A stretch of 64,000 nucleotides of DNA from the NCBI GenBank assembly GCA_027922465.2, contig BQMF02000213.1:62001-126000 (forward strand), given 5' to 3'. The notes under the pieces are model-generated. The model saw only the letters and a list, made by a program, of their open reading frames with translations. It was not told the DNA's origin and searched no databases. Numbering within the stretch: the first letter of the stretch is position 1; every line of letters starts with the position of its first letter. The position numbers and the translations under genes were made by a program. Shown piece after piece: positions 12,560 to 21,972 of this stretch. The DNA is from Turritopsis dohrnii. Taxonomy: Eukaryota > Cnidaria > Hydrozoa > Anthoathecata > Oceaniidae.

Positions 12560-13745
12560 TTGAGTTTTGTTGATTGACATTTAAAGTTGGGGTTAAGTTA
12601 CCTGAACATTCCGGCAAAGTTTAGAAGATGCCTGTTATGTATTTCTTGTTGGTTTACTTCCTAGTGCTTCTTCATGCTTTTGAAAACGTTGGGTTTCTTA
12701 GAATAGGTCATCTTTATTCATGCTCTTTTTGCCACTATGACTGTCAGAAATTTTTTGAATCTGTACTTATGCAGTGCGCAAAAGAATAGGAAATAATTGA
12801 TTTATGAAGCATTTTGTTTTCCTTCTCTTTTCTATCTCCATCCCACATTGACAAAATCAAATACTTTGAATACACATTATCAGATTATCAAATTCGACTT
12901 TGTTTTGATTTTTTAAATTGTGACATTACTTAGTATTATGTTATTCATAACTGAAAATTACTAATAGGCCAATTTCTGATAATGTTCATCAAATCACCAC
13001 ATCAAAACGAGGCAAGGGAGCACAGTTTGGTATTTGGACATTTGAATTAATAAGGTCTTTGAATCGCAATATAACTAAAATGTACATTACATTGATAGGA
13101 TACATTGATAGGATACAATATCAAGAAAACTAACAAAAATTAATTCTTTCAGTGGTGCTATTTCCTTTTCGCACCCCCATTCTCCGTCCAGGATGTTTTA
13201 GAGTCTGAGTTAAGGGTTAGGGTTTGGGTAATTTTTTTGACGCAAAAAAAGTCGGCCTAAGGTAAGTAGATTAAGAGGGGGTGCGAAAAGGAAATAGCGC
13301 CCTTTCAGTTATAGACGAGTTTCTAATGTTAATTACACTTTTATGCCTTGTACATACTAAAAATCAAATACAATGTATGAAAATAGATAGGAAGTGCTAA
13401 TGTGTATTGAAACTTTCTAATGTCGATTGTCTTTAAGGGGACTCCAGAGAATCAAATAAAGTGACAACATTTTGAAGTGTATAAAGAGACCTTTATTATC
13501 TGCGAGGCTGTGTGCGCATACTCACAGGAAAATGCTTGATTAATGATTATGTTGCAATATACCATAATTATCGAGCAAAGAACAATGGTGTTTATAAACA
13601 TTATGTCACTAAGAAACTCATCTATGGACATGCTTATTATGCATTCAACTCTATCGTCGGAATTTGTTGAAGGAATATCCGGCTTTCATGCATTCCATGT
13701 TTTCGCGGGCGTGCGGGTGATTCCACGCACCCACTCCGCAAACCT
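12560..13745 (-). repeat. Dispersed repeat family C, copy 1 (inverted relative to 62512-63200)
   Basis: Its reverse complement aligns along its length with 62512-63200. Landmarks are TTTGCGGAGTGGGTGCGTG at one end, CCTCGTTTTGATGTGG in the middle and CAACAAGAAATAC near the far end. This copy additionally holds the 148-bp MITE at 13154-13301. It adjoins Helitron-B sequence on one side, as the other copy adjoins Helitron-A. Class unknown; no coding potential. Confidence 0.7.
13154..13301. mobile_element. 148-bp MITE with 8-bp target duplication
   Basis: Terminal inverted repeats of about 25 bp with one mismatch (GGTGCTATTTCCTTTTCGCA at left, the complement of GGCGCTATTTCC at right) enclose about 95 bp of unrelated sequence. 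The element is flanked by the perfect 8-bp direct repeat CTTTCAGT at 13146-13153 and 13302-13309. An 8-bp duplication fits hAT or P-type non-autonomous elements; which one is not resolved. Confidence 0.92.
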
Positions 13746-14305
13746 TCTATATATTTAATTGTCGATTCTCTGTCTGTCTGTCTGTTTGTTTGTAAGTCAA
13801 ACAAAATGGTAGATTGAGTTATGTGCGAAATTATTTCTTCTTTTGTGTGCAACGTGAGTTCCAAATAAATACATTGCAACTCCAATCGAACGTGACTCTT
13901 TTTGGCTGATGAACTAATAGGAATAAGGTTTTGTTTTTATCATTATTGTTAATTTTATATTTCACGTTGACTTGGCTTTGAAAGCAGTACATCAACTAAA
14001 TACAAAAAAACTAACTGATTAAACATTTTGGACAAAAAGCAGCAGTGGCAGAACGTGGAGGCATGTTCAATTTGCCAGTGTTGTATCCTAACGCTTGCCT
14101 GACTGTCTGAGACAGGAGAATTTTTTTTCAAGCAATCAAAATGTTTAAAAACCGATAGGTAAAAAATAAAGAATCATGAAACAAAATATTTTTTTTTTGG
14201 CTTTTGTCTTAATAGTTGTCTCAATCGATTTCTTTTAATCTACTTTAATCTGATCGAACGTTTTTTATTCACTGCATTTAGCACGTGCATGATTCTTATA
14301 GTATC
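13746..14305 (+). mobile_element. Helitron family B, 5' fragment
   Basis: Begins TCTATATAT with the family-B start, followed by the family landmarks: a TCTG/TTTG tract, CAAAATGGTAGATTGAGTT, ATTGCAACTCCAATCGAACG, TTGACTTGGCTTTGAAA, TTTTGGACAAAAAGCAGCAG and GACTGTCTGAGAC. It loses similarity to other copies near 14305, before the 3' hairpin, so it is 3'-truncated. No coding capacity. Confidence 0.8.
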
Positions 14306-15567
14306 ATCGAGGAGGAAACCATGACAAGTAATATTTTCTAAAGGTGAATTGTTGATGTAGAGAATGTTGAGGAGGAAACTGCAGAGGAAGTAACAATCTC
14401 TGAAGATACACTTGTTGATGTGGATGTATCAAATTCTATGACAATTCTTCACTTGCTTCGTTAAGAAGTGACAACAACTAAGGGAGAAAAAATTGCACCT
14501 GGATACTATCGACCAAGTTTTTGTATAGTCAACTTGATCTAGAATAACTTTAAGGATTTGCTGAAATCTGAAATTGTAAATAATGAGTTCAGTTTTTACT
14601 TTATAATAAATAGTGAAACTTTTTGTAGATATACTGAAATCTAGCTATAATTTTAGGTAACCTGGCAACAAAGTTTGGAATGAAAACACATAAATACTTT
14701 GAAATAGTTTTTTATGGTGTCACTATACATCGAAACAGTTTTTTAGTCTTTGTAAACCCCATCATGACTAATTTTTCCGAACTGCTCAAGCTACACATGA
14801 TAGCACAGCATGTTTATTTCATTTTCTCAGGCAGCCCCCTATTTCCACAGAATTGCCTGTAGGGTGCTTTCCTATAATTATTGCTATTGAAATACCACTC
14901 CTAAGCTCTTATGTAAAAGCTTTCACTTTGATATTGAAAAGGAACATGCGGTATAATGTTTGACTCTTTTCTCTTTTGTAACAAAATTACTTTGTTTATG
15001 CACATAAATAACTTTTTTTGAAAAAGCAGCTGCAAAAATGATTATTTTACCTGTAGACTCGTTTTAATGAATAAAAGAACTGAAACACATTTACCACATG
15101 GCTAGTTTTGTTTTTATTTTGTGTTATGATCACGTGATCATAATATTTACATTTTTCATCCTTCAATAGACTCTTTAAAATCGACGTTTTTTTTTTGTTT
15201 TTTCCCCCAAAATTTCGATGCACACGGGCTAGGTATAATATGTAACTGTCCCCAACGACAAAAAAAATCTATTGTTTAGGATTAGACTCGGAATTAAATA
15301 ATTACATCACACGAAGCATGGCTGCCACTTCGTGTATTAATACATCAGAAAAATGGCCGCTATTCTAGCAGTCAGGGTGCCTAGAATTCACAGGTGGTTG
15401 ATGTGCGTTCTTTAAAGTGGTCTTACATGAAGGCACAACCCGAAGCACTAACGTTGTATGTTATTAGACACGAGCTTCGCTTTCCGTATTTCCACATGTT
15501 CAGCATGGAGTGCTGTTTCTTCTGAAACTGCTCCAAATTTTGTCGTAGATTTTGGTTGAGTAAATTA
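14306..15567. other. Noncoding spacer with a coding-like fragment and a palindrome
   Basis: Positions about 14355-14461 are open and encode an acidic peptide (VENVEEETAEEVTISED) that ends at a TAA; it might be an exon of an unknown gene. A perfect 20-bp palindrome lies at 15124-15143. The rest is AT-rich with no recognised feature. Confidence 0.4.
15124..15143. other. Perfect 20-bp palindrome centred on CACGTG
   Basis: TTATGATCACGTGATCATAA reads the same on both strands and has a canonical E-box core. It might be a bHLH binding site or only a foldback; there is no adjacent gene to support regulation. Confidence 0.5.
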
Positions 15568-16126
15568 TCGCGCTATACTAATTCGCAATTGTGCGTACCA
15601 CTTTTATTTTAGAGAGTGATATGTTTAGTTTTAATTTACAGTCATCGTCCTCTTATGTGCGCGTAAAACCACATAGAAGCGAGAGACACTTTTTTCACGA
15701 TCATTCCCGAAAGCACGTGGCATCATTTGACATCAGAGTTTTTTTATGATCACGGGGAATCATTGCATTGCATCCCCAATGGAAGGCGACGTTTTTGGGT
15801 AAATATCTCAACAACCAATAGGGATAACTGACATTTTTTGGGGTCAGCAATATGGGTGATGGGATGATGGCCTAAATTTTATTTGGTACTGCGGATATGA
15901 CGTCATCGAAATCTTTGATCAGCGATATCTCTCTAACGGTTGGTCGTAGCGAAACTATCCCGTACATTTTTTTGATCAGTTTTTCAAACTCTACAACATG
16001 GTTACATTTTCCGTTTTCAATTCCTAAATTGAAATCTTCATCACGGGGATCGTTCACGGGAAAGGCGATTTTGACCCATCCTTTTCGAAGTTAAGTTCGG
16101 TAAAAAGTTTTTACCCGGGATACTAG
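15568..16126 (+). mobile_element. Non-autonomous Helitron, family A, unit 1 (559 bp)
   Basis: The 5' end is TC (15568) preceded by A. The interior carries the family start motif AATTCGCAATTGTGC and CCACTTTTATTTTAGAGAGTG. The 3' end has the perfect hairpin GGTAAAAAGTTTTTACC (16099-16115) and CTAG at 16123-16126 followed by T. No coding capacity. It is joined head-to-tail to unit 2 with no intervening base. Confidence 0.9.
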
Positions 16127-16685
16127 TCTTATTATACTAATTCGCAATCGTGCATCCCACTTTTATTTGGAGAGTGTTGTGTTTTTTCTAAATTTACGGT
16201 CAAAATCTTCTTAATCGTGGTCATTTTTTTGTTAGACCATTGATAATTGACGATTAGCATAATAGCACGCGGCGTGACGTCAGTTATTTTTGTCGTATCA
16301 TGGGGGAGCCATTGCATTGCATCCCCAATCGAACGCAGCGTTTTTGGGGAAATATCTCGAGAACCAACAGCGATAACTGACGTTTTTTAGGGTCGGCAAC
16401 ACGGGTGATGGGGTGACGCAACATTTGGACCTAAATTTTATTTGGTACTGCGGCTATGACGTCATTAAAATCTTTGACCGACGATATCTCTGCAATGGTT
16501 GGTCATAGCGAAACAATCCCATACATTTTTTTACTCAGTTTTTCAAGCTATACAACCTGGGTACATTTTCCAGTCCCAATTCCGTAATTGAAATTTTCGT
16601 CTCGGGGTTGGCACACAGGAATGTGGGATTCTTGCACATCCTTTTCGAAATTAAAGCCGTAAAAAACTTTTACGCGAGATACTAG
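16127..16685 (+). mobile_element. Non-autonomous Helitron, family A, unit 2 (559 bp)
   Basis: Starts TCTTATTATACTAATTCGC directly after the CTAG of unit 1 and ends at CTAG 16682-16685. The terminal hairpin is degenerate (GTAAAAAACTTTTAC, 16659-16673). It has the same length as unit 1 and is alignable along its whole length. It is followed without a gap by the 5' end of the coding copy. Confidence 0.9.
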
Positions 16686-17688
16686 TCTTATTAAACTAAT
16701 TCGCAATTGTGCATCCCACTTTTATTTTAGAGAGTGATATATTTGGTTTTCTTTTCACGGTCAAAACCTTCTTATTTTTTCCCTTTTCGTTGTAAAGCCA
16801 CGTAGAGGCGACAGACACTTTTTTTAATGTTACATAATTTAAGTGACGCATTTCTTTCGGGAGACCAACACAATGCGCATAATACCTGGTAGAGGCCAAG
16901 AGACACTTTCTAAAGTTACGTAATCAGTATACACGTATACATGTTGCGTAATCGAAGTGTGACGTTTCTTTCGAGAAACCTATACAATGCGCATTTATTT
17001 TGATTTATTTTGATTGTTATTGTTGACGTGATGCTTTTGAACCAATCAAAATTGTTTTCCACAATCGGGCAAACTATAGCAACCAATTCGTTCAGAACGT
17101 AAACAAATTAATTTTTAATTTTCCAGTAAGGAGGCTTGCGAAACAATATCGTATATGCATAAATTTGTTTGTATTGTATTATCAAAGTGAAGATCAGGTA
17201 AACCGTTTGTTTAAAATTTTGAAATAGGCTACTTACTGGCTAATGTATGACGATTTTTTTTATTTAATTAGATCATTCTGTTTGTTGTGGTTGCTGCCCT
17301 GTTGATCGTTTATGATTTGCTTATATGTACAAAATATACGTCAACGAGGTGAGATCTCTTTATTTGTTTTCATAGTAACTTAAAAACGGTAAACTTTACG
17401 GCGGTTTATCCTTTCCCAAGAGCTGTTTATCCTTTGTTTATGTTTACAACCTATTACTGTTTCTGTCTTCTAATACTTTTTCTACTTGCATTCCAGGTTC
17501 GTTTTTTATACGTTAGTTGAAAAGACGTTAGTTATTAGATAGAAAGGTTTGTTTATTATCACAGTTTCGTCTATTTCTGTTTATTTTGTATTAGTCAGTT
17601 TGCTTCTCTGCTTCTTCCTAGATTTGTGCTGTTTATTCACAGTTGGTAGCTATTTCTTTCTTTTTTTTGTTATTAGTGTTTCTGAACT

Positions 17689-19895
17689 GTGATGTTTAAT
17701 ATAAGAGGCACTAATATTATTCCTGGCTTCCAAGCAGTTTTTAGGAATGGCCAGTTTGTGCTCCAGCCACCTGATCAACAGCAAATGCGCTCTTTTATTC
17801 AGCGTCGGCATGCACATGAAGATGTGGCTGAGGCAAGGCGCCAACAGCTTCAGCTTATTGATATCCAGCCACCAGACATTCAGGCAGATAATGAACGTCT
17901 TAGAGTGAACGATGCTGAAAGACGTGCTCAGTATCGCCAAACTGAAGATGATGGTGAAAGATTAGGCCGGCAAAATGCTAATGTTCATCGCATGAGGGCA
18001 ACGCGGGGTGCTCAACGAAATGCAAATCCCCAATTGCATTGCGTTGCTCGCCAAGACCAACTACCTGAGCTACACTATCTTGGTGCCATGGACAAAGTCT
18101 GTCAGTTTTGTGGTGCCAGGATGTTTGCTGAGGAAACCAATGTAAAGTACATTTAGATAATATTTATTATCCTAATGACCTTAAAGATCTTTTAGTAGGT
18201 GATAACAATCAAGCAAAGAACTTTCAAGAAAATATCTGAAAGTTCAACAGTTTGGTTGCTTTTGCTTCTATGGGTGCGAAATTGGCTGTACCGCCAGGTC
18301 GTGGTCCACCAGTTTTTCGTATCAATGGCCAGGTATGTCACCGAACAGGTAATTTACACCCACTGCCAGGTGTTCCTCCATCATATGGTCAACTATATAT
18401 TTATGATGGTATGGATGCATTCAACGAGCGAATGGCAAGACCAGAAAATCAAGGTTGCTCCCCTGAAGTCCTGCAAACTTTGCAAGATATCATTTTACCG
18501 GAGAGTCCATATGCAGCTGCTTATAAACACATCAGTGAGGTAGTAGCAGAGGAACTGCATCGCGCAAATGAACAGAATCGCCAAGCATCTGAGGTTAGTG
18601 GAAATATCTTATTATACTAAATACTGATCTTTCAACTGCTTTTGATAATTTGCTTTTGATTTTCAGGTTAGAATGCACTTGAGAAATGGTGGTGACAGGC
18701 CTCGATACAATCTACCTCATCATGATGAAGTAGCTGCTGTTTTCGTTGGTGAAGATGGTGCACCACCATTGGCTCGGGACATTGTTGTTTACCCTCGAGA
18801 TAGACCATTGCAGGATTTGCCTGTTCATTCACCGAATCTTGATCCAATGGTGTATCCTGTATTTTTTCCAAGAGGAGAGTTGGGTTGGAGTTCTGACATT
18901 CCTCATGTAGCAGAATATGCAACTGGCCAGCATTGTCATACTACCATGTTGCAATATTATACTTATAGGTTTGCATTTAGAGATGCTTTTAGCCCCATCT
19001 TAAAAGGTAAAAGATTACTTCAACAATTTGCTGTAGCTTGTTACTGCAAAGTTGAATCCGACCGTCTTAATTACATTCGTCGAAATCAGGGTAATTTCCG
19101 GGTTGAGCAATATCAAGGGCTCATTGATTATCTTGAAAATGTTGCAGAAAACCGTGGCCTTTAAACAGGCAGACCGGTGATTCTTCCTTCTTCTTTTGAG
19201 GGTGGTCCAAGGGCCATGCAACAGAATTAACAAGATGCTATGGCCATGGTAACTAAAATGGGCAAACCGGATTTGTTTTGCACATTTACCTGTAATCCAA
19301 AATGGAAGTAAATCACAGAAAACTTAGATAATGAGCCTGCACATTATCGTCCTGATTTGATTACACGTGTTTTCAATTTGAAATTAAAAGCACTTTTGGA
19401 GGACATTAATAAAAATGGTGTTTTGGGGAAAGCCATTTCCAATTTGTATGTTATTGAATTTCAGAAACGTTCTTTACCTCATGCTCATATTCTTATCCAT
19501 TTAGCACAAGAGGATAAACTGCGTAATGCTGATGACATCGACAGCTTAATTTCTGCTGAAATACCAGATCCTGAACAGGAACCTGAACTTCATAATATCA
19601 TCAAGACATGTATGATGGTCCCTGTGGGAATGCTAACCCTAATGCAGTTTGTATGGGAGATGATGGCAACTGCACCAAGGATTTCCCAAAACGATTTTGT
19701 GAAGCAACCCAAATGAATGCAAATGGGTATCCACTGTATCGCAGACGTAACAATGGCCGTACAGTGAGGGTTAGAAATGTGGACTTAGATAATCAATGGG
19801 TAGTTCCGTACTGTCCGTGGTTGTCCAAGAAGTATAATGCTCACATCAATTTGGAAGCATGTACCAGAAACAAAAGTGTAAAGTATCTCTGTTGA
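17689..19895 (+). pseudogene. Helitron Rep protein, copy 2, inactivated
   Basis: N-terminal part of a Helitron RepHel protein. It starts near MMFNIRGTNIIPGF at 17689 and includes a zinc-ribbon-like CQFCGARMFAEE (about 18097-18132). A frameshift near 18140 leads to the segment FASMGAKLAVPPGRGP (18258 on), then a GT-AG intron at 18594-18666, then the Helitron_like_N domain. The HUH motif is intact as LPHAH (19474-19488), unlike copy 1. Damage: TGA near 18228, TAA at 19162, 19228 and 19309, and a frameshift near 19612. The reading ends at KSVKYLC (about 19893), inside the two-tyrosine motif, where the sequence switches to an unrelated helicase C-terminus. Both catalytic tyrosines and Walker A/B are therefore missing. 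Confidence 0.9.
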
Positions 19896-21020
19896 TAAAT
19901 GGACAAGTTGGTTTTGTTAGATACATTAAGTTCGATAACATCAAAGTTTCAAACATATATGTTCAATTAGACGATGAGACTGCTGGTGTTAAATCTAGAC
20001 AGTCAGATTATCTCTCAAGAACTAATGGCTGGATAAATATTCAACGTACTGAATCAGTTTTTAATACAAAGAAACAGTTTTCTAACTCTCGTTCTATTCG
20101 TCGAACACAATTTCCCATAATGTTGGCATGGGCTTGCACTTGTCATAAAGTACAAGGCTTAAGTTTGTCATCAGCTGTCATCAGTTTTGAGCTTTTAAAG
20201 CAAAAACAATTCAGTCCTGGACAAATGCATGTAGCATTAAGTCTTATTACAAGTATAGAACAACTCTTTCTTCTTGGAGATTATTCGGAAGCAGCGATTA
20301 GAGTTAATGTAAAAGCAGAAACTGAGTACCACAGATTACGTCAGGACAACTTTTTTGTGCCTGTTAAAGAGTTGTTTGCTTCCCCAAGTAATCTGATGGT
20401 ATGTATACTGAATGTTAAGTCACTATCAAAACATGCTAAAGATATTGCATCCGATTCCAGACTCTGTGATGTTGATGTACTATGCTTCACTGAAACTCAA
20501 ATACAGTCTGGATATAATGTTCAACATATTGAAGATTCTCTGTCCCAATTCCATATTGACTTTAACAATGCCAGTATTCATAGATTTAATAATTTGGCTG
20601 TGTACCATAAGAATTCTGTTGTTATAGAAAGACATTTGCAACTAAACGCAGTTTCAATTTTCACTTTCAGAAAACTCAGCTTTTCACATGAAAGAATCTC
20701 AGTCCCTTTGATTTATTGGCAACAAAATAATCCATTAGATGTTTTCTTGAATACTTTGCGTCACATAATAATTGAACATAACGTAGACATGTTGGTTGGA
20801 GATTTTAATATTGATGCCTTAAGTAATGATCAAAGTCCTTTGATTGAACTCCAAGAATATTATAAATTAATTGTTCATTGACCCACACACCTTAGCGCTG
20901 GTTTATTAGAGCATGTGTATGTAAGGGACAGATTTCTAGATGATAACACGTTCAAGACAGTCGTACATAATGTTTATTTTCTGATCATGATGCAGTGTGT
21001 TTTCAGTTACAAAGGATATA
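19888..21020 (+). pseudogene. Helentron-type helicase C-terminus plus APE-like endonuclease
   Basis: Starts abruptly inside a PIF1-like helicase (INGQVGFVRYIKF at about 19893). Late helicase motifs are HKVQGLSLSSAVISFELL (about 20145-20200) and SPGQMHVALS (about 20214). From about 20400 an endonuclease/exonuclease/phosphatase fold follows: ILNVKSLSKHAKDI, a catalytic-type E in CFTETQ (about 20485), GDFNIDAL (about 20800) and SDHDAV (about 20982). That order is typical of Helentron/Helitron2 proteins, which carry an APE-type endonuclease. A TGA lies at 20878-20880 and a one-base frameshift just before SDHDAV. The helicase differs in sequence from copy 1, so this copy is a recombinant of two Helitron lineages. 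Confidence 0.87.
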
Positions 21021-21114
21021 AGTATGTAATTTCATTTCTGAAGAAAGTGAAGTATATACTCAAAGTAACCTTATTACTACTTCTTACTATTTTAGAATAT
21101 TAAAATGAGCAACA

Positions 21115-21754
21115 AATCCACATCACTAAAACAAAGAAGACATCCCGTGCTCAAAGTGAATTAACTTTTGCTAGTAAAAGTTTAAAACAAGTAGAAGTAA
21201 CAAGCAAACAGAAGCTTGAAGATTTGATTATACCAAGTGATTTATTCCATTCACAAGATGATCACAAGGAAGGTAAAATTAAGTTGTGTGTGTGTGTTTT
21301 CTATTTGAACAAGTGAACCTTCTATAATAGTGTATTCAACATTTAAAGAATGTATTGAATATTAGATTCCATCATGGAAGACACCGTTCCTGTCCATGAT
21401 GTTGGCCCAAGACACTCTGCTGGATCAGCAGGTATACAGTTGGTTGTGTTTTTTTTGTGTGTTTTTTATTTTCGTTTTTTTTTCTTTGTTACTATATCAC
21501 ATTTAATTTTCATTCAGATTTCAAGCGAAAAGTGGGCGGAAGCATTGAAGATGGTAAATTTAATCACGTTCATTGAAATGTTAATGGCAGCTAAAATACG
21601 TGCTAATCACGACTCCCCGCTGGCCCGAAGGGTTCGAAAACTCAATCAAAGTGACATAGCGCTGAAAAAAACGTTGCGTAATGATTACAAAAAAATTATA
21701 CGCAAGTATTATAAATGTTACGCATGCAATCCAAGCTACATATACAGCTTATAG
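21115..21754 (+). CDS. Second putative small-exon chain, unknown function
   Basis: Open segments join in phase 1 as in the 9.4-kb chain. They end at 21272 (KLEDLIIPSDLFHSQDDHKE), then 21366-21431 (SIMEDTVPVHDVGPRHSAGS), 21518-21553 (FKRKVGGSIED) and possibly 21591-21754 (IRANHDSPLARRVRKLNQSD, lysine-rich end). The last putative intron is only 37 bp, which is doubtful. An upstream ATG at 21103 is one base out of frame with the first segment. No domain is recognised. It lies between the Helitron endonuclease and the pogo gene and may belong to neither. Confidence 0.3.
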
Positions 21755-21898
21755 CTTCATCTATAAAGCTTATATGTATATCTATTTCTGGGGGTTTGAT
21801 TGACAATTTAAAACATCCAATACTCCTTTCAAATTGTTACGCAAGATGTTGTAATAATCATCATTGGCTACGTGATTATTAAATCGGACATGCAGCCC

Positions 21899-21906
21899 TA
21901 TAAAAA
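21899..21906 (+). promoter_or_regulatory. TATA box of the pogo-like gene
   Basis: TATAAAAA lies 67 bp before the start codon at 21973. An ATTGG (inverted CCAAT) occurs about 35 bp further upstream. Spacing is typical of a core promoter with initiation near 21930. This is inferred from sequence only. Confidence 0.6.
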
Positions 21907-21972
21907 TCCCCTTACACAGAAACCTACTTCATTTCAAAAAGATAGTGCTCGAAAAGAAGTACACTGAATAAC

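Larger units (their letters stand above)
16686..21060 (+). mobile_element. Coding Helitron, family A, 3'-incomplete
   Basis: Begins TCTTATTAAACTAATTCGC immediately after the CTAG of unit 2. The first roughly 140 bp match the 5' ends at 15568, 16127, 34949 (minus) and 60261, which ties the non-autonomous copies to this protein-coding one. A leader of about 1 kb precedes the gene at 17689. No family-A hairpin/CTAG was found after the endonuclease, so the 3' end is lost near 21.06 kb. Confidence 0.8.
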
